A stretch of DNA of 64,000 bases from Microbacterium invictum (GCF_014197265.1 NZ_JACIFH010000001.1:2976001-3040000), one strand, 5' to 3'; shown: positions 8,715 to 19,683, counted from the first letter of the stretch. Program-made: numbers and translations. The notes: a model not told the origin generated them from the letters alone.

Positions 8715-9296
8715 TCAGCCCTCGATGCGATCGACGAGCTCGAGGCCGCGCCGGGCCCAGTCGATCTCGGTGCGGGCGCGCTCGGCCAGGCCCTCGTACG
8801 TGAACCTCTTGTAAGCGATCGTGCGTTCGCGGTTGGCGGGCGGAGTGACCGACAGGCGGCGGGAGAGCATCGTGCTGCTCATCAGCTCGATGGCGTCGAG
8901 CTGCCCCTGGAACTGGGCCAGCTCGTCTTCCCAGACGGCGATGTGGCGTGTCAGGAACTCGCGCGCGGCCTCGGGGGTCGTCGTCTCGAGGTACGCGGCC
9001 CGCAGATGCGCGGGGTCGCGGACGCGCTGGTAGTCCAGCGGCGAGGCCATCCATTCTTCGAACGCCGCGTTGCCGGCATCCGTCACATGGTAGACACGCC
9101 GCGTCCCGCGCTCGCCGCGTGCCTGCTCTTCGCCCTCGATGAGTCCGAGCGAGGCCATCTTGCGCAGCTCGGGATAGATCTGCGAGTCGGGGGCGTGCCA
9201 GACATGGCCGACCGACTGCGAGAACTGCTTCTGCAGGTCGTAGCCCGACAGTGGGCCGACGCGCAGAATCGCCAGCAGGGCGTAACGCAGACTCAT
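8715..9296 (-). CDS. PadR-family transcriptional regulator
   Basis: The protein (193 aa) has the N-terminal winged helix of PadR (LRYALLAILRVGPLSGYDL, then SQIYPELRKMASLGLI) and a C-terminal helical dimerisation domain with a conserved Trp in the long helix. PadR proteins are named for the phenolic-acid response, so control of the adjacent O-demethylase operon is plausible. The ATG at 9296 has GGAAGGAG 4 nt upstream. It lies downstream of ligM on the same strand, separated by the hairpin at 9330-9360, and is probably transcribed on its own. Confidence 0.88.
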   Translation of the reverse strand: MSLRYALLAILRVGPLSGYDLQKQFSQSVGHVWHAPDSQIYPELRKMASLGLIEGEEQARGERGTRRVYHVTDAGNAAFEEWMASPLDYQRVRDPAHLRAAYLETTTPEAAREFLTRHIAVWEDELAQFQGQLDAIELMSSTMLSRRLSVTPPANRERTIAYKRFTYEGLAERARTEIDWARRGLELVDRIEG

Positions 9297-9329
9297 GGGG
9301 CTCCTTCCGCCTGAAGAGCGTAGCGAGAA

Positions 9330-9360
9330 CGAGGGGCCCGAGCAGAACCCGGGCCCCTCG
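9330..9360 (-). terminator. Hairpin terminator after ligM
   Basis: An 11-bp perfect stem, CGAGGGGCCCG (9330-9340) with CGGGCCCCTCG (9350-9360), closes a 9-nt loop 13 bases after the ligM stop. In the leftward direction it is followed by TTCTC rather than a clean U-run. It separates ligM from padR. Confidence 0.65.
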
Positions 9361-9373
9361 AATCGGCGGATGG

Positions 9374-11696
<2,323 letters not shown>

Positions 11697-11706
11697 CGGG
11701 CCCGCC

Positions 11707-12582
11707 TCAGGAGTTCGCGTCGACGTAGTCACGGGCCCACTCGGAGGTGGCCAGCAACCCGCCGAAGGTGTAGAAGTGCAGCGACACGTCACCGGATGCC
11801 GGGTCCTGGCCGAGCAGGTTCGACAGGTCGCCCACGAACCGGTCGGGGCCGGCGGTGCCCATCAGGTTGGTCAGCGAGAACCCGTACTTCTTTACGATCA
11901 TCGCGTTCGCACCCACCCCGAACCGGCGGGCGAAGCCGATGAGACGCTTCACCCCGGCTGGTCCCGGGGTGCCCACCCGGATGTGGGTGTCGATGCCGCG
12001 GTCGCGGACCGCGCGGATCCACGCGGTGACCGGGTCGGTGTCGAACGCGAACTGGGTGAGGATCACGGCATCCAGCCCCTGCTCTTTCAGGGCCGTCGAC
12101 TTGTCTTCGAGGTGCCGCCACAGCACGTCGTCCGCGATGTCGGGGTGCCCCTCGGGGTACCCGGCGATCGAGACCTCCTTCACGCCGTAGTCCTGCAGGA
12201 TGCCGGTGCGGATCACGCTGAGCGAGTCGGGGTATGGTCCCTCGGGCTCGGCCGGGTCACCGCCGACGGCGAACACGTGCTCGGTCGCGCCCACCTCCCG
12301 CAGCGCGCCGAGGAACTCCTCCAGCTGGCCCTGCGAGCCGATGCGGCGGGCGGAGATGTGGGGCACGGGGGTGAACCCGAGGTCCTTCACGGCCTTCGCG
12401 GCGGCGACGCGCATTTCGAGGTCTTCATTGCCGAGGAAGGTCACGTTGATCTTCGTGCCCTGCGGGATCACGGATGCCGCCTCCTGAAGTCCCGGGATGT
12501 CTTTGCCCGTCATCTCGAGCGAGAAGCCGTCGATCAGACGCAGAGCAGCCGCCCGATCGGGGGCGGGGGAGATGGATGCCAC
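11707..12582 (-). CDS. metF: Methylenetetrahydrofolate reductase
   Basis: This FAD-dependent MTHFR (291 aa) has a TIM-barrel pattern: KINVTFLGNEDLEMR, then PVPHISARR, VFAVGGDPAEPEGPY, and QFAFD near the centre. In biosynthesis MetF makes 5-methyl-THF. In O-demethylation operons it is thought to run in the oxidising direction, converting the 5-methyl-THF from LigM to methylene-THF. It starts at GTG 12582 with GAAGGGA upstream. It is first in metF-purU-ligM, and its promoter must lie in the 12583-12850 spacer that carries the repeat elements. No methionine biosynthesis gene is adjacent. Confidence 0.9.
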   Translation of the reverse strand: MASISPAPDRAAALRLIDGFSLEMTGKDIPGLQEAASVIPQGTKINVTFLGNEDLEMRVAAAKAVKDLGFTPVPHISARRIGSQGQLEEFLGALREVGATEHVFAVGGDPAEPEGPYPDSLSVIRTGILQDYGVKEVSIAGYPEGHPDIADDVLWRHLEDKSTALKEQGLDAVILTQFAFDTDPVTAWIRAVRDRGIDTHIRVGTPGPAGVKRLIGFARRFGVGANAMIVKKYGFSLTNLMGTAGPDRFVGDLSNLLGQDPASGDVSLHFYTFGGLLATSEWARDYVDANS

Positions 12583-12664
12583 GGCGAGTCCCTTCCGGAG
12601 CGCTCCGTCGCGCTCTCGCCCACCAGATTACCTATGGAGATAGGTAATTACAAGAGCCCGGCCC

Positions 12665-12733
12665 GCGAGAGAACAACTGGCGGACGAGAGAACGGGTGAC
12701 ATCCGTTCTCTCGGCGCCGCGCTGTTCTCTCGC
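12665..12733. repeat. Nested palindromic element, copy 1 (19-bp period)
   Basis: Four half-sites, GAGAGAAC at 12667 and 12686 and GTTCTCTC at 12705 and 12724, are spaced by exactly 19 bp (8-nt half-site plus 11-nt spacer). Both the inner and the outer pair are inverted repeats; the outer arms extend to 11 bp (12665-12675 and 12723-12733). The same design and sequence recur at 40257-40325. It lies upstream of metF and downstream of the MFS gene (both leftward). It could be a regulatory site, a terminator or a REP-like mobile repeat. Confidence 0.8.
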
Positions 12734-12743
12734 CGATCAGGGC

Positions 12744-12822
12744 GGTGCGGGGGCAGGGCGGCGCGGGGGTAGGGTGGTGCGGGGGCAGGGCGGCGCGGGG
12801 GTAGGGCGGTGCGGGTGCGGGG
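12744..12822. repeat. G-rich minisatellite with 16-bp unit
   Basis: Nearly five units of 16 bp start at 12744, 12760, 12776, 12792 and 12808. They alternate GGTGCGGGGGCAGGGC and GGCGCGGGGGTAGGG(T/C). The runs of 3-5 G give clear G-quadruplex potential on the + strand. It lies between the nested palindrome and the MFS gene end. No coding content is supported. Confidence 0.75.
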
Positions 12823-12850
12823 GCTTATCGCCGCGGTAGCGGGCGGCGGT

Positions 12851-14065
12851 TCAGCGTGCGCGTTCGCGGCCGTGCGCGAAGCGGGCCGCGACGATTCCGA
12901 CCGCGGCGAAGCACGTCATCGTGATGGCGGCCGGCACTGCCGTCGAGGTGCCGGCAAGTCCGCCCAGGGGCGAGGCGAAAGCGCCGAACACGAACTGCGC
13001 GAAGCCGAGCAGCGCCGATCCCGCCCCAGCGGCGCCGACGGCCTGGCCCACCGCGAGCGCCGAGGCGCTCGACATCACCGCGCCGCAGCCGATCGCGAAC
13101 AGGCACGCCAACGGCAGGTACGTCGTGAGGGTGAGCGCGCTCGACAGTGCCAGCACCGCCAGCGCTGCGGCCGCGCAGATCACAACCAGCTGTGCAGCCT
13201 GCAGCGTCGCCGGCGCGCCCCAGCGCACGGCGACGCGGCCGTTGAGCCAGGCGCCGGTCATCACCGCGACCGACGTCGCCGAGAACGTCAGACCGTACAC
13301 GATCGCGGTGTGCCCCAGGGCGTCCTGGACGATGAACGACGACGAGCTGATGTAGGTCATCAGCGCTGCGTAGCCGGCCGCGTATGCGAGGACGTAACCC
13401 ACGTAGACCGGCCGGCGCAGCAGACCCGCGATGTTTCGGGTCAGCGCTACGACGGTGAATGGATGCCGGCTCTCGCGCGGCAGGCTCTCGGGGATCGCGA
13501 TGACGGCGACCGCCAGCATCCCGATGCCGATCACGGCCAGTCCGCCCAGCGCCGCCCGCCATCCACCCCACTGGGTGAGCAGTGCCCCGAGCGGGCTGGC
13601 GATGGCCGGGCCCAGTGCGATCATGACGAAAAGCGTGCTGAAGGCACGGACGGCCCGCTCGTGCGACACGAGATCGGCGATGATCGCCCGCGAGAGCACG
13701 GCCCCGGCGGCCCCGGCGAATCCTTGCACGGCACGGACGGCGATGAGCACCGACAGCGTCGGGCTCAGCGCGGCGCCGATCGCGCACGCCGAGAACACCG
13801 AGAGCGCCACGATGAGCGTGCGTCGCCGGCCCAGGGCGTCCGAGATCGAGCCGATCACGAGCTGGCCGAACGCCGATCCGATCAGGAACGCGGTCAGGGT
13901 CAGCTGCACCGCCGACGCCGCCGCGCCCAGGTCGTCGGCCATCGACGGGAAGGACGGCAGGTACATGTCGGTCGACAGCGACGCCGTCATCGACACGAAC
14001 CCGAGGGCGAAGATGCGCCCGCCGCCGAGGGGGTCGCGGCGGGCGGTGTCGGCGGGCTGCGTCAC
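12851..14065 (-). CDS. MFS transporter, Bcr/CflA family
   Basis: This drug/metabolite exporter-type MFS protein (404 aa) has about 12 hydrophobic segments. STDMYLPSFPSMADDL in the first segment is the hallmark of Bcr/CflA carriers, and SDALGRRR is the loop 2-3 motif. It starts at GTG 14065, overlapping the stop of the ATPase gene by 4 nt, so it belongs to the same leftward operon. It may export excess aromatic acid or a toxic intermediate, or act as a second uptake route. The sequence does not decide this. Confidence 0.85.
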   Translation of the reverse strand: MTQPADTARRDPLGGGRIFALGFVSMTASLSTDMYLPSFPSMADDLGAAASAVQLTLTAFLIGSAFGQLVIGSISDALGRRRTLIVALSVFSACAIGAALSPTLSVLIAVRAVQGFAGAAGAVLSRAIIADLVSHERAVRAFSTLFVMIALGPAIASPLGALLTQWGGWRAALGGLAVIGIGMLAVAVIAIPESLPRESRHPFTVVALTRNIAGLLRRPVYVGYVLAYAAGYAALMTYISSSSFIVQDALGHTAIVYGLTFSATSVAVMTGAWLNGRVAVRWGAPATLQAAQLVVICAAAALAVLALSSALTLTTYLPLACLFAIGCGAVMSSASALAVGQAVGAAGAGSALLGFAQFVFGAFASPLGGLAGTSTAVPAAITMTCFAAVGIVAARFAHGRERAR

Positions 14066-14925
14066 TGCGCCGCCGCGGCGTCTGGCCGGAACCCCTTCTT
14101 GGCCAGCTGGATCTGCTCGTACACGTGGTGCCGCAGCTCGGTGAACCGCGGCATCGACCGGGTCTCGAGCTGGTCGCGTTCGGCGGGCAGGTCGATCACG
14201 AGATCCTCCTGCACGACGGTGGGCGAGCTGGAGAGCATGATCACGCGCTCGCCGAGGTACACCGACTCGTCGATGTCGTGCGTGACGAACAGCACCGACA
14301 GACCGAGCGACTTGCGGACGCTGCGCACCAGGTCCTCGAGGTCGGCGCGGGTCTGCGCGTCGACCGCGGCGAACGGCTCGTCCATGAGCAGGACCTCGGG
14401 CTGGTAGGCGATGGCACGCGCGATCGCGACGCGCTGCTGCATTCCGCCCGACAGCTGCCAGGGGTACGACTGCGGCACGTGGTCGAGGCCGACGTTGACG
14501 AGTGCCTCGTCGACGAGCTCCTTGCGCCGGGCCTTGGGCACACCCGCGTTCTTCAGCGGCAGCTCGACGTTGTCGGCGACGCGCAGCCAGGGGAACAGCG
14601 ACCGGCCGTACTCCTGGAAGACGACGGCCATCTTCTTGGGCGGCCCGGTGACCTTCTTGCCGTCGAGCACGACTTCGCCGCTGGTGGGCTCCAGCAGCCC
14701 GGCGATGCACTTCAGCAGCGTCGTCTTGCCCGAGCCCGAGGGGCCCACCAGGCACGTCAGCTCGTTCTTGCCCAGGTCGAAGGTGAGGTCGCGGACGGCC
14801 TCGATGTCGCCGCCGTCGGTGTGGTAGATCTTCTGCAGTCCGCGCACCGAGAGCAGGGTGTCTTCCGGTGCGAGAGTGCGCCCGCGGCCGACGACGTCGT
14901 CGAGGGGGGAGTTCTCAAGAGGCAT
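14062..14925 (-). CDS. ABC importer ATPase, nitrate/sulfonate/taurine type
   Basis: This SsuB/TauB-family ATPase (287 aa) has Walker A GPSGSGKTT, a Q-loop in VFQEYGRSLFPWL, signature LSGGMQQR, Walker B VLLMDEP and switch VTHD. It carries about 30 extra N-terminal residues. It follows two permease genes with an 11-nt overlap and works with the binding protein at 18158. The genes around it (acyl-CoA synthetase, dehydrogenase, hydratase) argue for uptake of a phenylpropanoid or similar acid rather than taurine. That is inference from context. Confidence 0.88.
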   Translation of the reverse strand: MPLENSPLDDVVGRGRTLAPEDTLLSVRGLQKIYHTDGGDIEAVRDLTFDLGKNELTCLVGPSGSGKTTLLKCIAGLLEPTSGEVVLDGKKVTGPPKKMAVVFQEYGRSLFPWLRVADNVELPLKNAGVPKARRKELVDEALVNVGLDHVPQSYPWQLSGGMQQRVAIARAIAYQPEVLLMDEPFAAVDAQTRADLEDLVRSVRKSLGLSVLFVTHDIDESVYLGERVIMLSSSPTVVQEDLVIDLPAERDQLETRSMPRFTELRHHVYEQIQLAKKGFRPDAAAAQ

Positions 14926-15691
14926 TTTCGATGTCCTTCAGTCCGTAGTACCAGCGGAGGATGCGACGTTCGACGAACGTGAAGATCACCGAGACCGCGA
15001 TGCCGATCAGTCCCAGCATGAGGATGCCCGACCACATCTCGGGGATCGCGAACCTCCGCTGGAACTGGATGATGGAAAAGCCCAGGCCCGATGACGAGAA
15101 GAACATCTCGCTGATGACCATCAGGATGATGCCGATCGGCAGAGCCTGCCGCACGCCTGCGAGGATCTGCGGGGCGGCGGAGGGCAGCACCTGGTAGCGC
15201 ACCCGCGAGAACCCGTGGATGCCGTACGAGCGGCTGGTCTCGGTCTGCACCGAGTCGGTGGCGCGCACGCCCTCGATCGTGTTCAGCAGCACCGGCCAGA
15301 TGGCGCCCGCGGCGATCACGACGACCTTCATGTTGTCGTCGACGCCGATCAGCAGTCCGAAGATCGGAATCAGAACGGGTGGGGGGATCGCGCGGAAGAA
15401 CTCGAAGATCGGCTCGGTGAACGCGCGCAGGTCGCGGCTGAGGCCGATGAGGATGCCCAGCAGGGTACCTGCGACGATCGCGACCCCGGTGCCGACCGCG
15501 AAACGGCCCAGCGAAGGCAGCACGTCGCTGAAGAAGCGCTCGCCCACCCAGGTCTCGAAGAACTCGGCGACCAGCTCCCCGGGCTTGGGGACGAAGATGC
15601 TCGTCGTGCCCAGGCTGAGCAGCCACCACAGGAAGATGAGGATCGCCGGCAGCCCGAGCGCGTACGCGGCGGCGATGAGAAGCTTCTTCAT
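14915..15691 (-). CDS. ABC importer permease, SsuC/TauC type
   Basis: This membrane protein (258 aa) has six predicted segments and the BPD_transp_1 EAA-like loop around TSRSYGIHGFSRVRYQVLPS. FFRAIPPPVLIPIFG is typical of nitrate/sulfonate-type permeases. The ATG at 15691 overlaps the upstream permease gene's end by 4 nt. It pairs with the 15688-16524 product; two distinct permeases rather than a homodimer is the less common arrangement in this family. Confidence 0.87.
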   Translation of the reverse strand: MKKLLIAAAYALGLPAILIFLWWLLSLGTTSIFVPKPGELVAEFFETWVGERFFSDVLPSLGRFAVGTGVAIVAGTLLGILIGLSRDLRAFTEPIFEFFRAIPPPVLIPIFGLLIGVDDNMKVVVIAAGAIWPVLLNTIEGVRATDSVQTETSRSYGIHGFSRVRYQVLPSAAPQILAGVRQALPIGIILMVISEMFFSSSGLGFSIIQFQRRFAIPEMWSGILMLGLIGIAVSVIFTFVERRILRWYYGLKDIENAS

Positions 15692-16524
15692 ACGATCGCC
15701 TCCCCGCGCACCGACTGGTGCCAGCCCAGCAGGCGTCGTTCGAGCAGCCGCACGCCGACGTTGATGACCAGGCCCAGCAGGCCCGTCGCGAGGACGAGCG
15801 CGTAGGTCGACGCGTAGAGCCCGACGTTGCGCGACAGTGCGATCTGGTTGCCCAGGCCCGGCGTGCCGATCACCAGCTCCGCGGTCACGGCCAGGATCAG
15901 TGCGACCGCCGCCGCCAGCCGCACACCGGTGAGCAGGAACGGCAGCATCGTCGGGAAGACGACATCGCGCACCCGCTGCCACCACGAGAAGCCGAAGCTG
16001 CGGGCGGTGTTCATCGCCACGGTGTCGACATCGGCGACCCCGTACATCACCTGGATGAAGATCTGCCAGAACGCCCCGTAGGTGATGATGAGCAGGCTCT
16101 GCTGCAGCGGCACCGCGAAGATCAGCACCGCCAGTGGGATCAGGCCCACCGACGGGATCGGCCGCAGGAACTCGATGGTCGTGCGCGTCGCCTTCTGCAG
16201 GAACGGCGACAACCCGATCACGATGCCCAGGGGCAGCGCCAGCACGAGCGCCAGCAGCATGCCCAGCCCCCACGAAGTGAGGGTCTGTCCGACCGCCACC
16301 CAGAAGCCGGTCAGCGCCGCGTTCTGCACCATCGTGACCAGGACGACGGATGCCGGCGGCAGGTAGGTCGGATCGACGATGCCCGTGCGGGACGCGATCT
16401 CCCAGATCAGCAGAAAGGTGAGCACGCCGGCGGCCCCGAGCAGCATCCGGCGCGGCCGGAACTTCCGCCGGCGACGCCGCGCGCTCGCCACCGCGACCGT
16501 GCGGGTGATGGTGGTGTCGCTCAT
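15688..16524 (-). CDS. ABC importer permease, SsuC/TauC type
   Basis: This second permease (278 aa) begins with a very basic N-terminus (RRRRRKFRPRR) before the first membrane segment. It contains EFLRPIPSVGLIPL and the cytoplasmic loop NTARSFGFSWWQRVRDVVFP, matching the partner permease in layout but only distantly in sequence. Its start overlaps the acyl-CoA synthetase stop by 4 nt, tying transport to activation of the incoming acid. Confidence 0.87.
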   Translation of the reverse strand: MSDTTITRTVAVASARRRRRKFRPRRMLLGAAGVLTFLLIWEIASRTGIVDPTYLPPASVVLVTMVQNAALTGFWVAVGQTLTSWGLGMLLALVLALPLGIVIGLSPFLQKATRTTIEFLRPIPSVGLIPLAVLIFAVPLQQSLLIITYGAFWQIFIQVMYGVADVDTVAMNTARSFGFSWWQRVRDVVFPTMLPFLLTGVRLAAAVALILAVTAELVIGTPGLGNQIALSRNVGLYASTYALVLATGLLGLVINVGVRLLERRLLGWHQSVRGEAIV

Positions 16525-18071
16525 CCCGTCACCTCTGTCGCGGTGACCGCGTCGAGCGATGAATACCGCTCTCTGAGGTCGGCCTTGCGGATCTTGCCGC
16601 TCGCCGTCCGCGGCAGCTCGTCGACGAACGCGACGGCCTTGGGGGCCTTGTACTTCGCGATGCGCCCGGTCAGATGCTTCAGCACCGCATCGGCGGCGAT
16701 CTCACTGCGCTTGACGGCCACGGCCACCGGCACTTCGCCCCAGCGCTGATCGGGCACGCCGATGACGGCCACCGATTCGATCTGCGGCAGCTCCATGATG
16801 AGCTGCTCGACCTCGGCGGGGTAGATGTTCTCGCCGCCGGAGATGATCATGTCCTTGAGCCGGTCGCTCACGATGAGATAGCCCTCCTCGTCGAGGCATC
16901 CGATGTCACCGGACCGGAACCACTCGCCGTCATAGGCATCGCGCGTGGCATCGGGCCTGTTCCAGTATCGCCTGATCACGTTCGGTCCGCTGATCTCGAT
17001 CTCACCGGTCTCCCCCGCCGGCAGCGGCTGCAGGTCGGGCCCGACGATGCGCACGTCGGTGAAGAAGTGGGCCAGGCCCGACGAGCCGACGTGCTCCCGC
17101 GCCTTGCGGTACGGCAGGGCGGTCGCGCCGGGGGCGGTCTCGGTCATCCCGTAGCCCGACGAGAAACTCAGACCGCGCTTCTCGTACGCCTCGGTGACCC
17201 GCAGTGGAACGCTCGAGCCGCCGCAGGTGAGCTTGCGGACGGTGGACAGATCCGTCGAGTCCCAGGCAGGGTGCTCCGCGAGCATTTGGAAGGTGGTCGG
17301 CACGCCCGACAGGCTCGTGACGCCGTGGGTCTCGACGGCGATGAGCACCGCGCCGGGGTCGAACTTGTCGTGCAGCACGATGGTGCCGCCCTTGAGCAGA
17401 GTGGGCAGGGCCCCCATGCTGAGCGAGGCGACGTGGAAGAGCGGGGCGATCAGCAGCGCCACGTCGTCAGAGGTGACGTCGTAGTCGACGAGCGCGTTGA
17501 TCGAGTTCCAGGTGAGGTTGCCGTGCGTGAGCACCGCGCCCTTCGGGCGCCCGGTCGTGCCTGAGGTGTAGAGGATCATCGCGGGGTCGTCGAAGTCGAC
17601 CCGCGCGACGCGAAGTTCGGGAGAGGCCGCCGCGAGGACGTCGTCGAATGCTTCCACCGCGGGCAGTTCCGCCGGCCCGTCGACGACGAGGCGGTGGGTG
17701 ATCCCGCTCGACCACGCCGCAGCCCGAGCGAGGTCGCGCACGGAGTGATGCGTGATGAGGAAGGCCGCCCCCGAGTCCTCGATCATGTACTCGAGTTCGC
17801 GGGGGGCCAGGCGGGTGTTCAGCGGGACGAAGATCGCGCCGAGCGCGCCGCACGCGAAGAACGTCGTGAGGAAGTCGGGGTGGTTGTTGCCGAGGTAGAC
17901 CACGCGGTCGCCCTTGGCGATGCCGCGGTCGGCGAGAACGTTCGACAGTCGCGCGATGCGGTCGGCGAACTCCTCATAGCGCAGGGTGCGCTCGGCGGAG
18001 ATCACCGCGGTGTCGCCGTGCGACTTCGCGCGACGGCGTGAGATCCAGGTGCCCAGTCCCAGGTTGTCCAT
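16521..18071 (-). CDS. Acyl-CoA synthetase (AMP-forming), probably for a hydroxycinnamic-type acid
   Basis: This ANL-superfamily ligase (516 aa) has the P-loop YTSGTTGRPKG, GYGMTET, the hinge region with WFRSGDIG, SDRLKDMIISGGENIYP and the catalytic C-terminal Lys in PRTASGKIRK. It activates a carboxylic acid with ATP and CoA. Its place in a set with an acyl-CoA dehydrogenase, a MaoC hydratase, an SDR and an amidohydrolase matches CouL of Rhodococcus jostii, a p-coumaroyl/feruloyl-CoA ligase. An aliphatic or aryl-propionic substrate is also possible, since the acyl-CoA dehydrogenase implies a saturated side chain. It lies after the palindrome at 18118. Confidence 0.83.
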   Translation of the reverse strand: MDNLGLGTWISRRRAKSHGDTAVISAERTLRYEEFADRIARLSNVLADRGIAKGDRVVYLGNNHPDFLTTFFACGALGAIFVPLNTRLAPRELEYMIEDSGAAFLITHHSVRDLARAAAWSSGITHRLVVDGPAELPAVEAFDDVLAAASPELRVARVDFDDPAMILYTSGTTGRPKGAVLTHGNLTWNSINALVDYDVTSDDVALLIAPLFHVASLSMGALPTLLKGGTIVLHDKFDPGAVLIAVETHGVTSLSGVPTTFQMLAEHPAWDSTDLSTVRKLTCGGSSVPLRVTEAYEKRGLSFSSGYGMTETAPGATALPYRKAREHVGSSGLAHFFTDVRIVGPDLQPLPAGETGEIEISGPNVIRRYWNRPDATRDAYDGEWFRSGDIGCLDEEGYLIVSDRLKDMIISGGENIYPAEVEQLIMELPQIESVAVIGVPDQRWGEVPVAVAVKRSEIAADAVLKHLTGRIAKYKAPKAVAFVDELPRTASGKIRKADLRERYSSLDAVTATEVTG

Positions 18072-18117
18072 GGGTGTGCCTCGTTGCAGTAGCTGTTCGG
18101 GTGGCAGTGGTTCGGTG

Positions 18118-18149
18118 GAGAGGGGTGGATGCCGGCATCCACCCCTCTC
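18118..18149. terminator. 32-bp perfect palindrome between binding-protein and ligase genes
   Basis: GAGAGGGGTGGATGCC (18118-18133) is followed directly by its exact reverse complement (18134-18149). The centre is GGATGCC-GGCATCC. It sits 8 nt after the binding-protein stop and 46 nt before the synthetase start, inside the operon. It could attenuate distal genes or stabilise the upstream transcript, which would yield excess binding protein. There is no U-tract. Confidence 0.6.
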
Positions 18150-18157
18150 GGACCCGG

Positions 18158-19153
18158 TTACGGGATGATGACCGTGTCGAGGTCGGGCTCGCTGTCGATG
18201 AAGTCGTACTTCAGGGCGAGTGCGCTCAGGTCGATGAGCAGCTGCGGATCGAGTTCGGCCGACAGGCGCTCCAGGCGCAGGTCCATCGCCGCGGCCTCGG
18301 GCAGCGGGGTCAGTTCGGCGATCGCGGCGGCCAGGCCTTCGCGGTCGGCGCTTGCGGCGTCGAGGGTCTCGGTGAGGGCGGCGCGCCACTTCTCCAGCGT
18401 GTCCGTGTCTTCTGCGACGGCACCCGACGTGAACGTGACCATCGTGGGCAGACCCGGGATGGTGTTCTGGTTCGGGTAGCCGAGCACCGAGTACTTCGAC
18501 GGGTCGGCGATCGCGGCCGACAGGAACGGCTCGGGGATCCACACCGCGTCGACGTTGTTGCCGTCGAGCTGGGCAAGGGCGTCCGCGAATCCGATCTCGA
18601 TGAAGTCGACCGCTTCGGGGTCGCCGCCGTCCTTGGCCACAGACTCCATGATGGTGAGGTCGCCCTGCGTGTTGACGGCGTTGACCGACACGCGCTTGCC
18701 CTCGAGGTCGGACCAGTTGTCGATGCCGTCGCCGGCACGCGTGACGACGGCGTTGATGTCGTCGCCTTCCTCCAGCGAGAACGAATAGCCCGTCGCGACG
18801 CGCACGTCGACGCCCTGGCTGGAGGCCACCAGCACCGACAGCGGGTTGCCGACGCCGAAGTCGAGCTGGCCGGTCGAGACCGCCGGCAGCATGGCGGCGC
18901 CGCCCTCCTGGATGGTCACCTCGACATCGAGGCCGTGCTTCTCGAAGATGCCCTCGTCGATGCCGTAGGTGACGGCGGCCGACGGGGCGATCGCGAGCAG
19001 GCCGACGTTGATCGAGGTGAGCTCGTCGGTGCCGTTGCCGGTGTCGCCGGTGGGGTCCGGGTCGCCGCTCGGCGAGCCTGACGTGCAGGCGGTGAGTAGA
19101 AGCGCACCGGTGACGGCGATGGCCGCCAGCCCGGTGAATCGGATGCGTGACAT
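18158..19153 (-). CDS. ABC importer binding lipoprotein, NMT1/SsuA type
   Basis: This receptor (331 aa) has a signal peptide ending in LLTAC (lipobox, Cys about residue 23) and a Gly/Asp/Thr linker. The NMT1/ThiY-like fold follows: DEGIFEKHGLDVEV, then STGQLDFGVGNP and LEGKRVSVN. It is the solute receptor for the 14062-16524 transporter. Family members bind sulfonates, nitrate, pyrimidines or phthalate-like acids. The neighbouring CoA-dependent aromatic pathway suggests a phenylpropanoid acid. It is separated from the ligase and permease genes by the palindrome. Confidence 0.85.
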   Translation of the reverse strand: MSRIRFTGLAAIAVTGALLLTACTSGSPSGDPDPTGDTGNGTDELTSINVGLLAIAPSAAVTYGIDEGIFEKHGLDVEVTIQEGGAAMLPAVSTGQLDFGVGNPLSVLVASSQGVDVRVATGYSFSLEEGDDINAVVTRAGDGIDNWSDLEGKRVSVNAVNTQGDLTIMESVAKDGGDPEAVDFIEIGFADALAQLDGNNVDAVWIPEPFLSAAIADPSKYSVLGYPNQNTIPGLPTMVTFTSGAVAEDTDTLEKWRAALTETLDAASADREGLAAAIAELTPLPEAAAMDLRLERLSAELDPQLLIDLSALALKYDFIDSEPDLDTVIIP

Positions 19154-19230
19154 GGTTCAGTGACTCCTTCGTAACTGCCGTGATTGCTATGGACGGTGTT
19201 CAGTTGTGCGGGTGCGGCGGGTGCGCCGCG

Positions 19231-19683
19231 TCAGGCGTAGAAGCGGTACAGGCCGCGGGCGACGACGGCGGGCTTGCTGCCGCCCTCGATCTCGATGGTC
19301 TGGTCGACGGTGAACTGGTAGCCGCCGGGCACCTCGGTGACCTCGGCGATGACGGCGCCGCCGCGCACGCGCGCGCCGACCTTCACCGGCGAGACGAAGC
19401 GGACCTTGTCGAGGCCGTAGTTGACCTTCGTGGTGACGCCCTCGAGGTCGAACAGCTCCGACCAGAACTTGACCGTGAGCGAGAGAGACAGGAAGCCGTG
19501 CGCGATCGCTCCGCCGAACGGGCCGTCCTTGGCGCGCTCGGGGTCGACATGGATCCACTGGTGGTCGTCGGTCGCGTCCGCGAACAGGTTCACGCGGTCC
19601 TGCGTGACCTCGGTCCAGTCGGTGAAGCCCAGGTCGGTGCCGGCGAGTCCGGCGGCGTCGGCGTATGCGGCGGTGATGGTCAT
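19231..19683 (-). CDS. MaoC-like enoyl-CoA hydratase
   Basis: This is a single hot-dog domain hydratase (150 aa). The (R)-hydratase motif is visible as FADATDDHQWIHVD-ERA followed by GGAIAHGFL, giving the Asp/His pair used to add water to an enoyl-CoA. In the Rhodococcus jostii cou system the MaoC-type CouM hydrates the cinnamoyl-CoA double bond. It starts at ATG 19683, 13 nt after the acyl-CoA dehydrogenase stop. It is followed by a 77-nt gap that may hold a promoter for the binding protein. Confidence 0.86.
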   Translation of the reverse strand: MTITAAYADAAGLAGTDLGFTDWTEVTQDRVNLFADATDDHQWIHVDPERAKDGPFGGAIAHGFLSLSLTVKFWSELFDLEGVTTKVNYGLDKVRFVSPVKVGARVRGGAVIAEVTEVPGGYQFTVDQTIEIEGGSKPAVVARGLYRFYA

